DNA from: G963664935 sp963664935
GTDB taxonomy: Bacteria; Pseudomonadota; Gammaproteobacteria; Methylococcales; G963664935
Reading direction: 5' to 3'
DNA length: 64,000 nt
Assembly: GCA_963664935.2 (NCBI GenBank)
Contig: CAXXSE010000007.1
Span: forward strand, 496,001-560,000
The notes below the pieces were generated by a model that saw only the letters and a program-made list of their open reading frames with translations, did no database searches and had not been told where the DNA came from. Of the stretch, positions 51,961 to 62,513 are shown in pieces. The first letter of the stretch is position 1. Every line of letters starts with the position of its first letter. The translations under genes and the position numbers were made by a program.

Positions 51961-53934
51961 ATGGGCAAATATTTTTGTTTATTCATTAGTATTGGTCTAT
52001 TCCCCGGAATCAGCACTGCGGCCCGTGTCGATATCGATGACCAATTTCGTAAGCAACGGCAACTCTATGTCAAAGCCGAAGACGCCCTCAAACGGCGTAA
52101 TATCAGGAATTATCATCGTTACCTGAAACAAATTCCTGATTATCCTCTGGCACCTTATTTGCTCTATCGGGATTTACGTTACCACTTGAGTAAAGCTACC
52201 AATCAAAAGGTCCGCTCCTTTCTTTAACGCTACCCGAATACGCCGAAATCGGACAAACTTCGGGTTCGATGGCTGAAATCATTGTGTAAAAAAAAGGACT
52301 ACCCAGCGTTTCTCGGTTTTTACAAACCCGGGTTGAGTAGCAAACTACAATGCTATCAACTGCAAATTCGCATAAACAACGACACGATCGATCAAGGAGC
52401 TATCGACGAGATCAATGACCTATGGCTTTACCACAAGTCCCGCCCTGAGGCATGCAATCGTGTATTTGCTTATTGGGCTGAATAGGGTCATCGCACGGAC
52501 GACTTGGTTTGGCAACGAACCGCTTTAGCGATGACTAAAGGCGTCCCATCAATTGTGCGGTACCTCAAAGATTTATTACCAGCGGATGAACGTTATCTGG
52601 TCGACCTTTGGTTTGAGCTCAGAACACATCCCGCCCGTATTGTCGATAGCGCGAAAAAAGCACGGCGATCACCGAAAGAATCGGTAGTCTTTGCCTACGC
52701 GATCCGCCGTTTTGCCTGGCGCAAATCGCAAAAGGCTTTAGCCGCGTGGCAAAAAATTAAAAATTCACGCGAATTTAGTAAGTCGGAAAAAACTGCGGTC
52801 TGGAAAACATTGACACTTAACCTCGCCGATAAAGCCGGGCAACCAAAACTGGATTGGCTTAATGATTTACCGGAATCGGAACTAACCGGTGAACTCAGGG
52901 TGCTGCGAATACGTCATGCTTTGGCGGCGTTAAAGTGGCGGGAAGCCCAAGTGTGGTTAGACAAATTACCCCAAGAAGAGGCGGAATTAAACGAGTGGAA
53001 ATACTGGCAGGCCCGGAGTTTAGCTCAACTTGGGGAGCATTCGTAATCCCAAGAAATCTACAAAGACTTGGCGGGATTACGGGATTTTTACGGATTTCTG
53101 GCTGCCGCTCAACTGGGCAAGGCAGGACAGATCCAACACCAGCCCCTACAACTTGATAATGTCATTTTGAATAAGGCCAGGCAATTGCCCATGGTGCAGC
53201 GCGCCAAAGAATTTTATTTACTGAATCGCTTGGTAGAGGCGCGGCGCCAATTAACCCATACTGTTGAAGATAAACAGTTACTCGCCGCCGCCGCACGGAT
53301 TGCATCGAATTGGGGATGGCATAACCAAGCAATAATAGCTTTGGCCAAAGCAAGAATGTATGACGATGTATCGATTCGTTACCCCTTGGCCCACAAAGAA
53401 GCGATGATCAAATATAGTCGGCAAATGAATGTTCCCACGACATGGCTATTTGCGATCGCACGTCAGGAGAGTATTTTTTCCACTGACATTCGCTCGGACG
53501 CTGGCGCATTGGGCTTGATGCAACTTCTCCCGAGCACGGCTAAATCGTTAGCGCGCAAACTCAAAGCAAAAAAGCCGAGTTCATACCAACTAATTCAGCC
53601 CGACACCAATATAAAATTCGGCACCGCTTATCTCAAACGACTGCTAAATTCATTCAACGGTAATTTGGTATTGGCTGTAGCGTCGTACAACGCCGGGCCA
53701 ACCAAGGTTCGCCGTTGGGTGCCCAAACACGCTATCCCGGAAGATGTATGGGTCGAATTAATTCCCTACCGAGAAACTGCTCGTTATGTCAAAAGCGTAC
53801 TGACCAACCAGTTTATTTACAATCGTCAACTAGGCCAGACCGATGGCGTATTCGAAAGAATGCCAAATCAAAGTATCGGTAAAGCTAAAGGCGTAATACA
53901 GAAACATATCGTTTCACCAAGCCAGACATTATGA
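51961..53934 (+). pseudogene. slt: Soluble lytic murein transglycosylase with three in-frame stops
   Basis: A single reading frame from ATG 51961 to 53934 (658 codons, close to Slt70) is interrupted by TAA at 52225-52227, TAG at 52483-52485 and TAA at 53044-53046, with no frameshift. The first two can be explained by CAA>TAA and CAG>TAG changes at expected Gln positions (FL-Q-RYP, WAE-Q-GHRTDD). There is a signal peptide (FISIGLFPGISTA) and an alpha-superhelical U/L domain. The C-terminal catalytic domain is intact, with Glu in IARQESIFSTDIRSDAGALG, plus LMQLLPSTAK and ASYNAGPTKV. If only the last segment were expressed, it would lack a signal peptide. Confidence 0.88.
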
Positions 53935-55684
53935 AAAAAATCACTCGGTATATTTTTCTTGAACGTATCCGTTGCCACCAACCGATAAAAGGATCATTAT
54001 CAATCAGATCTATAGCCTGGCTTCCTTGTGGGGTAATTCAATTCGTTCAAAAGGGTCTGAGCTTTCAGAATCAAGAGCTTTCATATAACCATAAAGGAGC
54101 AAGCTCATGAAGAACTATATTGAACAGCCGACCAAGTTCCGATTCATTCTGCGGGTCATCGGTACTCCGATCATTATGTTGATTTTCATAATACTGACCA
54201 ATGAGTTCGTCATTGCGGCAGACACAAATGAGAAAGGATATGAAAATCGTCATTTCGATGTCCGTATCGCCTTTAACCAGGGATTTAGTCAATTAATCCC
54301 TGCGCCACGGCGGCTAACCGCTTCTAAGATGGCTATAGAAGTTCCAGATCTCGCTTACAGTATCGATAAAAATACCGGTGTGATGCGTTCTTTGAGCAGT
54401 CACACGGGATTTCTTAGTCCCGCCAAAATTGGACGGCAACCAATGGTTGTGGCGATGGAGTTTTTAAAGGCTAATGCCGCAATGATGGGTATGACCAAGA
54501 ATGAAATGACAAACATGAAGGTTAGCGATAACGTTTACTCAGTTGTTTCGGGAGCTACGCATATTTATATGTCTCAGGAGTATGATGGTATACCGGTATA
54601 CTCGGGGCAATTACAAATGAATGTCAGTCAGGGACAGAGAATACTGAGCATCAATAATAACTTGATGCTCGGAATGGATAAAGCGGCAAATACTTTAAAG
54701 CCATCAATAGATTTGGCGGATGCGGTCATAAAAGCGGCACGGCAAATAGGTCTATCTGGCGTAAGGAAACCGAAAGTACTGAACTCAGCCGCTGGAGTTC
54801 AACAGCTTTCCACTGTTCAGAGTAGTGATATTTCGCTGGAACCCATAAAGGGTAGCTTAATGTGGCTTCCAATTCGGCATGGCATGATGAATTTAGTCTG
54901 GAATTTCCAGATTTACACGCTTGATAAACAACACGTTTACGATTTTACGGTAGACGCCGTTTCCGGAAAGGTTTGGACCCGATTTGACTGGGTCATCTCC
55001 GCTCAGTACCGTGTTTATGCAAGACCCGCAGAAAGTCCCAACCACACTAATCCCTTGCCACCCGCGGACGCTCGCACGCTTGAAAATAATCCGGCCAATA
55101 GTGGTGCATCACCCTTTGGTTGGCATGATACTAATGGTGCAGCCGGAGCGGAATTCACCACGACCCGGGGCAACAATGTACATGCCTATACCGATGTAAA
55201 TGCTGATAACTCTCCCGATTCAGGATCCAGTCCCAATGGCGGCGCCGATCTGAAGTTTGATTTCCCGGTGACGCTGAATTCACGGCCAAACACTTATCGC
55301 GATGCCGCGGTAGCTAATCTATTCTACTGGAATAATATAATCCATGATATTCAGTATCAATATGGCTTCGATGAGGCGGCTGGAAATTTTCAGTCTAATA
55401 ATTATGGCAAAGGAGGTAGGGGTAACGACGGCGTTCGCGCTGAAGCACAGGATGGCGATGGCGCCAATAATGCCAATTTCCAGATAACACCGGATGGTTA
55501 AGCACCGCGCATGCAGATGTTTCTATGGGACACAACCAACCATGAAAGAGACGGTGATCTGGATAATGGGATCATTATTCATGAATATGGTCACGGGATT
55601 TCTACTCGCTTAGTCGGTGGACCTTCCAACAGCAATTGTCTTACTAATAGCCAGCAGCCTGGGGAAGGGCTTAGTGACTGGTGG

Positions 55685-57195
55685 CATCCCTTTCAAGGTG
55701 CCATTTTTTTCTTTTTCTTTGCCGCAAGGAGTCTAGCAGTTGAGACATGTGGCTGCTTGGGAAATTGGTCACGTTTTGGCGGTGGCTTTTTCGGCCCACG
55801 ACGGTGCTTTTTAAATTGGGATAATTTGACGTGATGAGCGAGTTGTAGGAGCACCTCAACCAATTCAGTCAGCGGAAGACTTTGAAATCCAACCCAGTAC
55901 TCCGATGGCAAGGCGATCATCATGCCTTCATGGGTTCTGCCAATATGACCGGCTAAATAATAGCTGGAAACATCATTCTCGATGGTTTCTTCGCCGTGGA
56001 CAGCCCGGAGCGCTGCTTTAACAACAGCCAATAGATTGTAGGCCACCAGGGCAATGCAAAATCCAAACAAGGCGGCTTTCGGATAACCCAAGGTGTTGAT
56101 TTCCGAATGGAGATGAGCTTCCAATTCTTGAAACGCGGTTTCAATCGTCCAGCGCTTACGATACATCTCGGCGATCAGTCTGCCATCGGCGACTGATTTC
56201 GGTAGATTCGTCAACACGCAAATCTCATGCTCACCGTCGCGTGTCGCGGTATTCAGGCAAACCCGTATCCGACGATATTTCCGAACCCTCCCTGCCGTAT
56301 CGGTGACCTCGATCCATTGCTCATAAATCTTTCCCGTCTCGGTGTTGCCCACATAACGTTCATCGCCGAGAGCCGTCCAAGGCATCGACGCATGTTGGCG
56401 GCAGATCAAAAAGCCACCACGATCAACAATTCCCGAGAGAAAGTCCCGGACACAAAAATTACGATCCATAATCCAGATATCCCGTGCCTGGACCGTCGAT
56501 AATACCGTCCCCAGCAAGGCCCGCTCTTGCGTATGCCCATCCTCGCAGGGGAACACATCGATGACCATCTCTAACGCGGGATCGTACACATTCAGTGATT
56601 TTCCTGGCAAGGGTCCAGCCTTAGTGTTTTGGAGCACCTGCAAACGATGTTCTGTCGCCTCGATACAGTTGCCATCCAGCACTTTGACACGATAGCCCGG
56701 TAACCACGGTTTACACGGGCCGCCTAAGGCTTCGATAATCTCCGTCATCTCTTGCGCGGTATCGTGAACCAGGGTAGCTGACGTAGAGGCTTCCAGTCCG
56801 TTCAGCTTGTTATAGACTGACGTGACCGAAACGCCAATCGTCTCGTCCGCACTTTGATAGGCATTGAAGACACAAGGGAACATTTTGAATACCACGCCAT
56901 TCATCAATTCAAAAAGGCTCGAAAACGACAACTCCCGCGTATATTGGTTAACCGCTGTTTTCTCAAACCATTGATTGAGCTTGTCCGGACTGAATATCCG
57001 TTCGAGCAGAATGTGAACGCTCACGGCGACCGGGCTTTTCTCTGTAAAACGCTGAAAAATGTCGTCGAATTTCATGTCTACCCCTCATCATCGAATATAA
57101 GTTCCCTTGATATTTTCCAGATGATTAAGGTGCTTGTCTACAACTATTTTCTATCCTATTGATATATCGTGTTTTATTTCACCTTGAAAGGGATG
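55685..57195 (-). mobile_element. IS4-family insertion sequence (1511 bp) with 11-bp target duplication
   Basis: Perfect 16-bp terminal inverted repeats: CATCCCTTTCAAGGTG at 55685-55700 and its complement at 57180-57195. The target GTGACTGGTGG is duplicated exactly on both sides (55674-55684 and 57196-57206); an 11-bp duplication is typical of IS4-group elements. The insertion is in the M36 peptidase gene in the opposite orientation. Clean ends and an exact duplication indicate a recent event. Confidence 0.95.
55693..57075 (-). CDS. IS4-family transposase
   Basis: 460-residue DDE transposase. The catalytic Asp residues are in VKVLDGNCIEATEHR and IWIMDRNFCVRDFL; the Glu is in MYRKRWTIETAFQELEAHLH (YREK-like). 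The SINTLGYPKAALFGFC-like segment after it is typical. It is different from the transposase at 18988, so two IS4 subgroups are present. The gene is intact, and the C-terminus is Lys-rich and runs almost to the terminal repeat. Confidence 0.93.
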   Translation of the reverse strand: MKFDDIFQRFTEKSPVAVSVHILLERIFSPDKLNQWFEKTAVNQYTRELSFSSLFELMNGVVFKMFPCVFNAYQSADETIGVSVTSVYNKLNGLEASTSATLVHDTAQEMTEIIEALGGPCKPWLPGYRVKVLDGNCIEATEHRLQVLQNTKAGPLPGKSLNVYDPALEMVIDVFPCEDGHTQERALLGTVLSTVQARDIWIMDRNFCVRDFLSGIVDRGGFLICRQHASMPWTALGDERYVGNTETGKIYEQWIEVTDTAGRVRKYRRIRVCLNTATRDGEHEICVLTNLPKSVADGRLIAEMYRKRWTIETAFQELEAHLHSEINTLGYPKAALFGFCIALVAYNLLAVVKAALRAVHGEETIENDVSSYYLAGHIGRTHEGMMIALPSEYWVGFQSLPLTELVEVLLQLAHHVKLSQFKKHRRGPKKPPPKRDQFPKQPHVSTARLLAAKKKKKMAP

Positions 57196-59133
57196 GTGAC
57201 TGGTGGGCACTGGCTTATACCGCCAAAGTCGGCGATAAAAGTACGGATCCCCGGGGAATAGGAACCTATGCCTTTGGTCAGCCTACGAGTGGCCCCGGTA
57301 TTCGCACCCAACGTTACAGTACAGATCCAGCCATTAACAACTGGACTTATGAAAGCATCAGTGGAATGGCAATCCCACATGGCGTGGGCTCGGTTTGGGC
57401 GCAAGCTGCCTGGAAGGTCTATTGGGCGCTAGTGGATCATTGGGGTTTCGAGCCAAATTTATACAATGCACTGGGTAATGCCGGTAATCAGCGTATGATG
57501 CTTTATGTTAATGAGGGTTTGAAGAATACCGCTTGCAATCCAACCTTTACCCAGGTTCGTGATGGCATTATCGATGCAGCCAAGGTGCTGCATAGTGGTG
57601 AGGATGTATGTCGTATCTGGTCTGCTTTTGCAAAATTTGGTTTGGGGGTAGATGCGGTCAGCGGTGGATCCAACAGCACTCGTCCAACCAATGGTTTCAA
57701 GCTCCCCGATGCCTGTCGGGTTGATGAAATTCCCCCTGTCATATCGATTACGGCTCCTGGTGGTGGCGCCATCGTCAGTGGTACGACAATGGTCACTGCG
57801 TCGGCAAGTGACGATGTTGGTGAGACCAAAGTCGAATTTTATATTGACAATAACCTTATCAACACTGATAACGTAGCGCCTTATAGTTTCAGCTGGAATA
57901 CAACGACCGTAAACGATGGCAGTCATTCCCTATCCGGCAAGGCCTATGACGATGCCGGAAATATCGGTTCGAGTAATTCGGTCACTATATCCGTCAATAA
58001 CAGCAGTAATGGAATAGCTGTCTTCGACTCTGTTCTGAAGGCCCCCAAATGCGCAAACCCAGGCAAGATCTGCGATTCAGGAACGCTTATTGTCGGACGT
58101 GACGGGAGGGGACCCGAACCTAACCAGCCCAACACCATCAACCGTTCCTGCGCGGATGGCGCCCAGGGTGAATTTCATGTTGATGAATCAATCGACAGCA
58201 TCGTAATATCTACCACGGATGCTAGCAGTTTCGCTGCGGGAAAGACTGTACGTGTCGATATCACGGTTTGGGCCTGGACTTCACCAGAAGATGACCATTT
58301 GGATATTTACTTTGCCGCGAACGCTAATGATCCCAATTGGAACTTTATTAAAACATTGACACCAATCGCTGCGGGTAAACAAACGCTATCGACCACCTAC
58401 ACCCTTCCGTCGGGGTCGCTGCAGGCTGTTCGTGCGCATTTTCGCTATCAGCAAAACAGAACTTCTTGCGGCAATGATCGTTTCTCCGATCATGATGACC
58501 TCATTTTCGCGGTAGAAGCCGGGATAGATACTGGTACTGGCGCGGTAATTTTTAGTGACAATTTCGAAACCGATAAAGGCTGGTCGGTCAACCCGTCGGG
58601 AAGAGATTCAGCAATCACCGGTCAATGGGAGCGGGGTAATCCGCGATCGACCACTTCGAACGGGATTAAACAGTTAGGCGACACGGTCAGTGGTGTTAAT
58701 GACCTGGTTACCGGCCGCTTGGCGGGTTCCCGGGCTGGTGCGCATGATATTGATAATGGTGTGACCAGCATTCTGTCACCTGCCATTACCCTGCCCTCAG
58801 ATAGTAATTTGAAGCTTACGTTCCAATATTACCTGGCTCACCGTAATAGCTCCGACAATGCTGATTTTCTCCGGGTTAAGGTTCTCGGTGCAACGACCGA
58901 GACGGTATTTGAACAGCTGGGAACTTCCACTAATAACAACGGTTCCTGGGCTGAAGCTACCGCAATGTTGAACGCCTTTGCCGGTCAAACCGTAAAAATC
59001 CTAATTGAAGCTGCGGACCTAGGCGGGCCGAGCCTTGTCGAGGCTGGTATTGATAATGTCGAAGTGACAAAGTAGTAGATCAGCTGAGATAAGTTTTTCC
59101 CCGAACAGCTTTTGTGACTGTCCGGGAGAAATC

Positions 59134-59235
59134 CTAGGAGGCTGTCCGAGAATAGGAGTCGTCGCGAGGGAAAGCGTTTTTGAGGCCATTTTTTACGCAG
59201 AAACGGCAGATTTCAGGGGTGAACTAAACAGTTAC
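59134..59235. repeat. Fused fragments of family B (left end) and family A (right end)
   Basis: 59134-59192 is the left end of a family B element (CTAGGAGGCTGTCCGAGAAT to TTTTGAGGCCATTTTT). It joins directly to about 40 bp of a family A right end (CAGATTTCAGGGGTGAACTA to CAGTTAC). Neither is complete. The junction suggests a deletion between two nearby elements or an insertion followed by loss. Confidence 0.65.
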
Positions 59236-59439
59236 ATTCTATCTTTGTCTCGTTGCACATTCGTACTAATGCCATGAAGAAACCCCCCTCAATTCCTTCA
59301 TGGGCTTAATCGGGATGAGCTCTATCCGATTTTGATAGCTAAGAACCTGGATTTTTTGACCAGAAAATATCCCTAGCGACTCCCTTACTTCTATAGGAAT
59401 TACGACTTGATACTTTGGCGAAACGGTTACAGCAGTCAT
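59232..59439 (-). pseudogene. AbrB/SpoVT-type antitoxin, frameshifted at its C-terminus
   Basis: From ATG 59439 it reads MTAVTVSPKYQVVIPIEVRE and SLGIFSGQKIQVLSYQNRIE, the DNA-binding swapped-hairpin AbrB domain of VapB/MazE-type antitoxins. The open frame ends at 59266 after RGVSSWH. One G fewer in the run of six (about 59281-59290) would restore LRGFLHGISTNVQRDKDRM and a TAA at 59232-59234, inside the family A end. No PIN or MazF toxin is next to it. The homopolymer shift could be a read error. Confidence 0.6.
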
Positions 59440-59487
59440 AAAAATTCTCCATCGATACGGATTGGGTATTACGATAATGCCATCGAT

Positions 59488-59763
59488 TTAATCTGTATAG
59501 AGGGCGGTGGATTCCACTTCTTTACGGGCTCCTTCCATTACACCAACCCCGACAACAATACCTACCAGAGGAAAAGAAAATGAGATAAACAACAACACAT
59601 AAAAACCGGCCAGGATAATTGACGTCGACCTGCCAGAGTAATTGACATTAGATAGGTATCGGGCAACCTGCTTGACAGGTTTTTTCGAGTGAATTAGTTT
59701 TTGTTGATCAGGGTAGCTGTATATTAAGGGTTTTAGCTCAGTGGCGTTTGTTCGTTCCTCACT
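59488..59763 (-). pseudogene. Short membrane-protein fragment, no start codon
   Basis: An open minus-strand stretch reads HSKKPVKQVARYLSNVNYSG, then a hydrophobic segment SIILAGFYVLLFISFSFPLV GIVVGVGV, and ends EGARKEVESTALYTD. No ATG, GTG or TTG precedes it in frame after an upstream stop, so it looks like the end of a decayed gene. I do not recognise the family. The rest of 59764-60435 shows no gene I can support. Confidence 0.3.
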
Positions 59764-60435
59764 TAGACTAATAGAAAATCAAAGATAAATCAGGGCGACG
59801 GAGAAACAAAGTATTCATGGGATCGAAATCGGGAGGGGATTCCATTTGTTTCCCCAGTGTACGGAAAGGGTCGATATCAGACAGAGATCAATCGTGCAAA
59901 AATCGAGAACCCGGTCAAGATAAATATCGTCAGAGGATAATAACCAGGTTTGGAGTAGATGGCATAAACCGAAAGGCGCTAAAAGTCGAGTTCTTTACTT
60001 CCAAAATCTTGCCACCTTTCAGATGCCACCGAAATCCGAGTGAACGCAGTGAACAAGCGCCACCGGCGCTAATCCATGACATCGGATCGCCTAACAAATC
60101 CCCGCCATCGTTCCTATCTTACAAAGCGACGTCCAGGGGCTACCCGTTACCAAAGCTTATTTAAAGTGGCGTGGCTATTGAAGGGAATAGCCACGTGAGT
60201 AGAGGAGAAAACCTTTGAAAAAGATCGCGGCGGAAATGCGAAGCGCTGGGACAGCGTGGAGTCTACAAAAGCTGATTAACGGTATACTGGTCTGACCTTT
60301 TTTAATAGTAGCATGTTTGGACTCGATAGGTATAGTCCTGGGGAATCAATATATTACCGCGATAATAACACAATCTATCGAGACAGTCTTGTCCAATATG
60401 AAATGGCCCTGAAGAGGGGGGTAATTTCTAACGTG

Positions 60436-60594
60436 AAATGGCCCTGAAACCGAGAACAGATCATAAATTGAGGTTAACTTACGCTTCAGAAGTGTCAAGG
60501 AGATTCCTCCGCTACGCTACAAACTCCTCCTTGACACCTCTTCCGCTCCAGTTAAAAGGTTATTCATGATCTGTTCCCAATTTCAGGGCCATTT
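60436..60594. repeat. Inverted-repeat element, family E
   Basis: 159 bp with about 40-bp imperfect inverted ends (AAATGGCCCTGAAACCGAGA / its complement at the right, both reading into GAACAGATCAT). A second inner stem, GTGTCAAGGAG/CTCCTTGACAC, surrounds CCGCTACGCTAC. The whole can fold into a long hairpin. An additional AAATGGCCCTGAA copy lies just before it at 60401. Non-coding; probably a miniature mobile element. Confidence 0.65.
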
Positions 60595-60638
60595 ATAGAT
60601 TGGAATAGACTGAGACCGACCCCTTTCATTTTCACATT

Positions 60639-62171
60639 TTAACCAGACGCGCGTTTGACGGCTGTAATTTTATTCATAATCGTATCCTTTTTCGCTTCGT
60701 CAAGGTTCGCCTTTTTAAGGTATGACTCCAGGGCATCAAGAGAGAATGTTAGCTTGAAACTGTTTTTGAGTGCTGCATCGAGTTCCTCTGAGGTTTCTTT
60801 ACAATCCTGGCTGAGGAGTGTTTGGGAAATCCATCGCAGCAACAAAGCAATGATTCCAGACTCTACATCAAGCCTAAGTGTTTGTGCCGTAACCATAGCT
60901 TTGATTGAGCCCGTGTAATTACCCGTAATTAGCAACAACTCGCCCAAATTTAGATAGGTTAACGCTTCTTTCGGGTCCAGCTCAATGGCTTTGTCGTAGT
61001 CTTCGATTGCCCGCTGTTGCTGTTTGAGAGCATCGTAGCTAGTACCCCGGTTGTTGTAGGCTAGCGCATATTTCGGGTCCAGCTCAATGGCTTTGTCGTA
61101 GTCTTCGATTGCCCGCTCGTGCTGTTTGAGATCTCCGTAGCGATTACCCCGGTTGATGTAGGCCAGCGCATATTTCGGGTCCAGCTCAATGGCTTTGTCG
61201 TAGTCTTCGATTGCCCGCTCGTGCTGTTTGAGAGCACCGTAGCTAGTACCCCGGTTGTTGTAGGCTAGCGCATATTTCGGGTCCAGCTCAATGGCTTTGT
61301 CGTAGTCTTCGATTGCCCGCGCACGCCGATCGACCTTGGAATAAGCAAGGCCTCTATACACACATACGGCTTTATCATTCTGATTGAGTTTAATCGCCCG
61401 CGTCCAGGAACTGATCGCCGATTCAAACTCCGATTTTTCATAAGCACTAATGCCTTTGTAATACCAGTCATCGAAAGTATATTGTTCTTCGGTCTTCACC
61501 TTTTCCATGCTATTTTGAAATTCTTGCAGAGTTTCGGTGTCTGCCTGTGTTAGCGGTTTGCTGACATCTATTACTGGCTCGTTTGATTTTAAATGTTTAA
61601 GTGATTCTTCATATTGTTTTTGCAAGTGGTCGATTTCGGAAAGGCGCGATTTTGCCTCGTTTACGGCCCCCTCAACAATCTGGTCGATAGCATTCCGGCC
61701 TTTTTCCTCAATCAATCGCTCAAGACGCTCTTGGGTTAGGAAATTCGTAACCTCTTCCTCGGTCTTTGTCTCAATGGTCTTCTTAATCCACGCTTTAATC
61801 GTGGTGAATCCAACAAATGATAGAATTGCCAAGAACATGCCAGCTAAACCAAAATAAATATTCAGCCGGTCGTTCATGCCACCTAGCCTAAACTCCATCT
61901 CCCGCTGCAAAGTGCGTTGCTGCCTATCCAATTGCTCCTTAAGCTCCTGAAACCGAATCGTGGACTGTGCTTTGTTTCCTTTGATTCGTTCTTCCAAAAC
62001 CTTGGAGTTTGGACTTTGGTCAGAGGGTGTTTGGGCTAGCGCCGGACTTGTGGCCGCTAATATATACCCAATAAAAATGCTGGCAGCGAATAAAACGGTA
62101 AAGTCTATCCAAATCAATAGACCAGGCTTACGATCTAAATTCATCGATTCCACTTTTAATGTTGAAATCAT
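60639..62171 (-). CDS. Membrane-anchored TPR-repeat protein
   Basis: 510 residues. The N-terminus has a signal-like hydrophobic segment (LIWIDFTVLFAASIFIGYIL) and a second membrane helix (IYFGLAGMFLAILSFVGFTT), with a coiled-coil between them (LKEQLDRQQRTLQREMEF). A Glu/Lys-rich coiled region follows, and then about five TPR motifs (ERAIEDYDKAIELDPKYALA). Four of these are almost identical. Such proteins scaffold protein complexes; no enzymatic domain is seen. The family cannot be narrowed further. Confidence 0.75.
   Translation of the reverse strand: MISTLKVESMNLDRKPGLLIWIDFTVLFAASIFIGYILAATSPALAQTPSDQSPNSKVLEERIKGNKAQSTIRFQELKEQLDRQQRTLQREMEFRLGGMNDRLNIYFGLAGMFLAILSFVGFTTIKAWIKKTIETKTEEEVTNFLTQERLERLIEEKGRNAIDQIVEGAVNEAKSRLSEIDHLQKQYEESLKHLKSNEPVIDVSKPLTQADTETLQEFQNSMEKVKTEEQYTFDDWYYKGISAYEKSEFESAISSWTRAIKLNQNDKAVCVYRGLAYSKVDRRARAIEDYDKAIELDPKYALAYNNRGTSYGALKQHERAIEDYDKAIELDPKYALAYINRGNRYGDLKQHERAIEDYDKAIELDPKYALAYNNRGTSYDALKQQQRAIEDYDKAIELDPKEALTYLNLGELLLITGNYTGSIKAMVTAQTLRLDVESGIIALLLRWISQTLLSQDCKETSEELDAALKNSFKLTFSLDALESYLKKANLDEAKKDTIMNKITAVKRASG
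60971..61320. repeat. Tandem 102-bp repeats inside the TPR gene
   Basis: The unit beginning TCGGGTCCAGCTCAATGGCT recurs at 60971, 61073, 61175 and 61277, exactly 102 bp (34 codons, one TPR) apart. It is almost identical at DNA level, including synonymous sites. This implies recent duplication, and copy number may vary between strains. Confidence 0.88.
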
Positions 62172-62513
62172 AAACCCAACTCCGGTGATATGGAAAGGCG
62201 CCTGCTTTCAAATACCGAAAACCAATCGTAGAAACGAGACCGAGAAAATAAAGGAAAAAGCAGAAAAAAAGGGGGTCACGTCTTGTAAGACTACATCCTT
62301 TCACCCAAATCCACCCGACACTTTGGAACGGACTACGGTAGAAGCCAGCAGAAATGCGGTCAGGTCAGCTAAGGCGATACACTCCTCTATTTAGGATGCT
62401 CTTGATAGCATCAAGACCAGCGTATATAGACAGACCAACAAGCCCAATAAGAATTAAGCGCGATAAGAATATCCATTGTTAGAGATCTCGCTAAGAATCC
62501 CCTCTAACCCGAA

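Larger units (their letters stand above)
54107..59075 (+). pseudogene. M36 (fungalysin-like) metallopeptidase, disrupted by an IS4-family element and one TAA
   Basis: Removing the IS at 55685-57195 and one target copy restores one frame of 1149 codons. Domains are a signal anchor (IGTPIIMLIFIILTNEFVIAA), an FTP/PepSY-type propeptide, the M36 catalytic domain with zinc motif IIIHEYGHGIST and the distal Glu in GEGLSDWWALAY, an Ig-like domain (VISITAPGGGAIVSGTTMVT), and C-terminal beta domains ending AGIDNVEVTK. A TAA at 55499-55501 interrupts the frame just before APRMQMFLWD. The IS sits directly after SDWW, two residues beyond the zinc ligand. The gene would encode a large secreted peptidase but is inactive here. 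Confidence 0.88.

Noticed and set aside
51961..53934. Several separate small genes in place of slt
   Set aside because: All pieces are in one frame and match successive parts of Slt70; the breaks are single stop codons.
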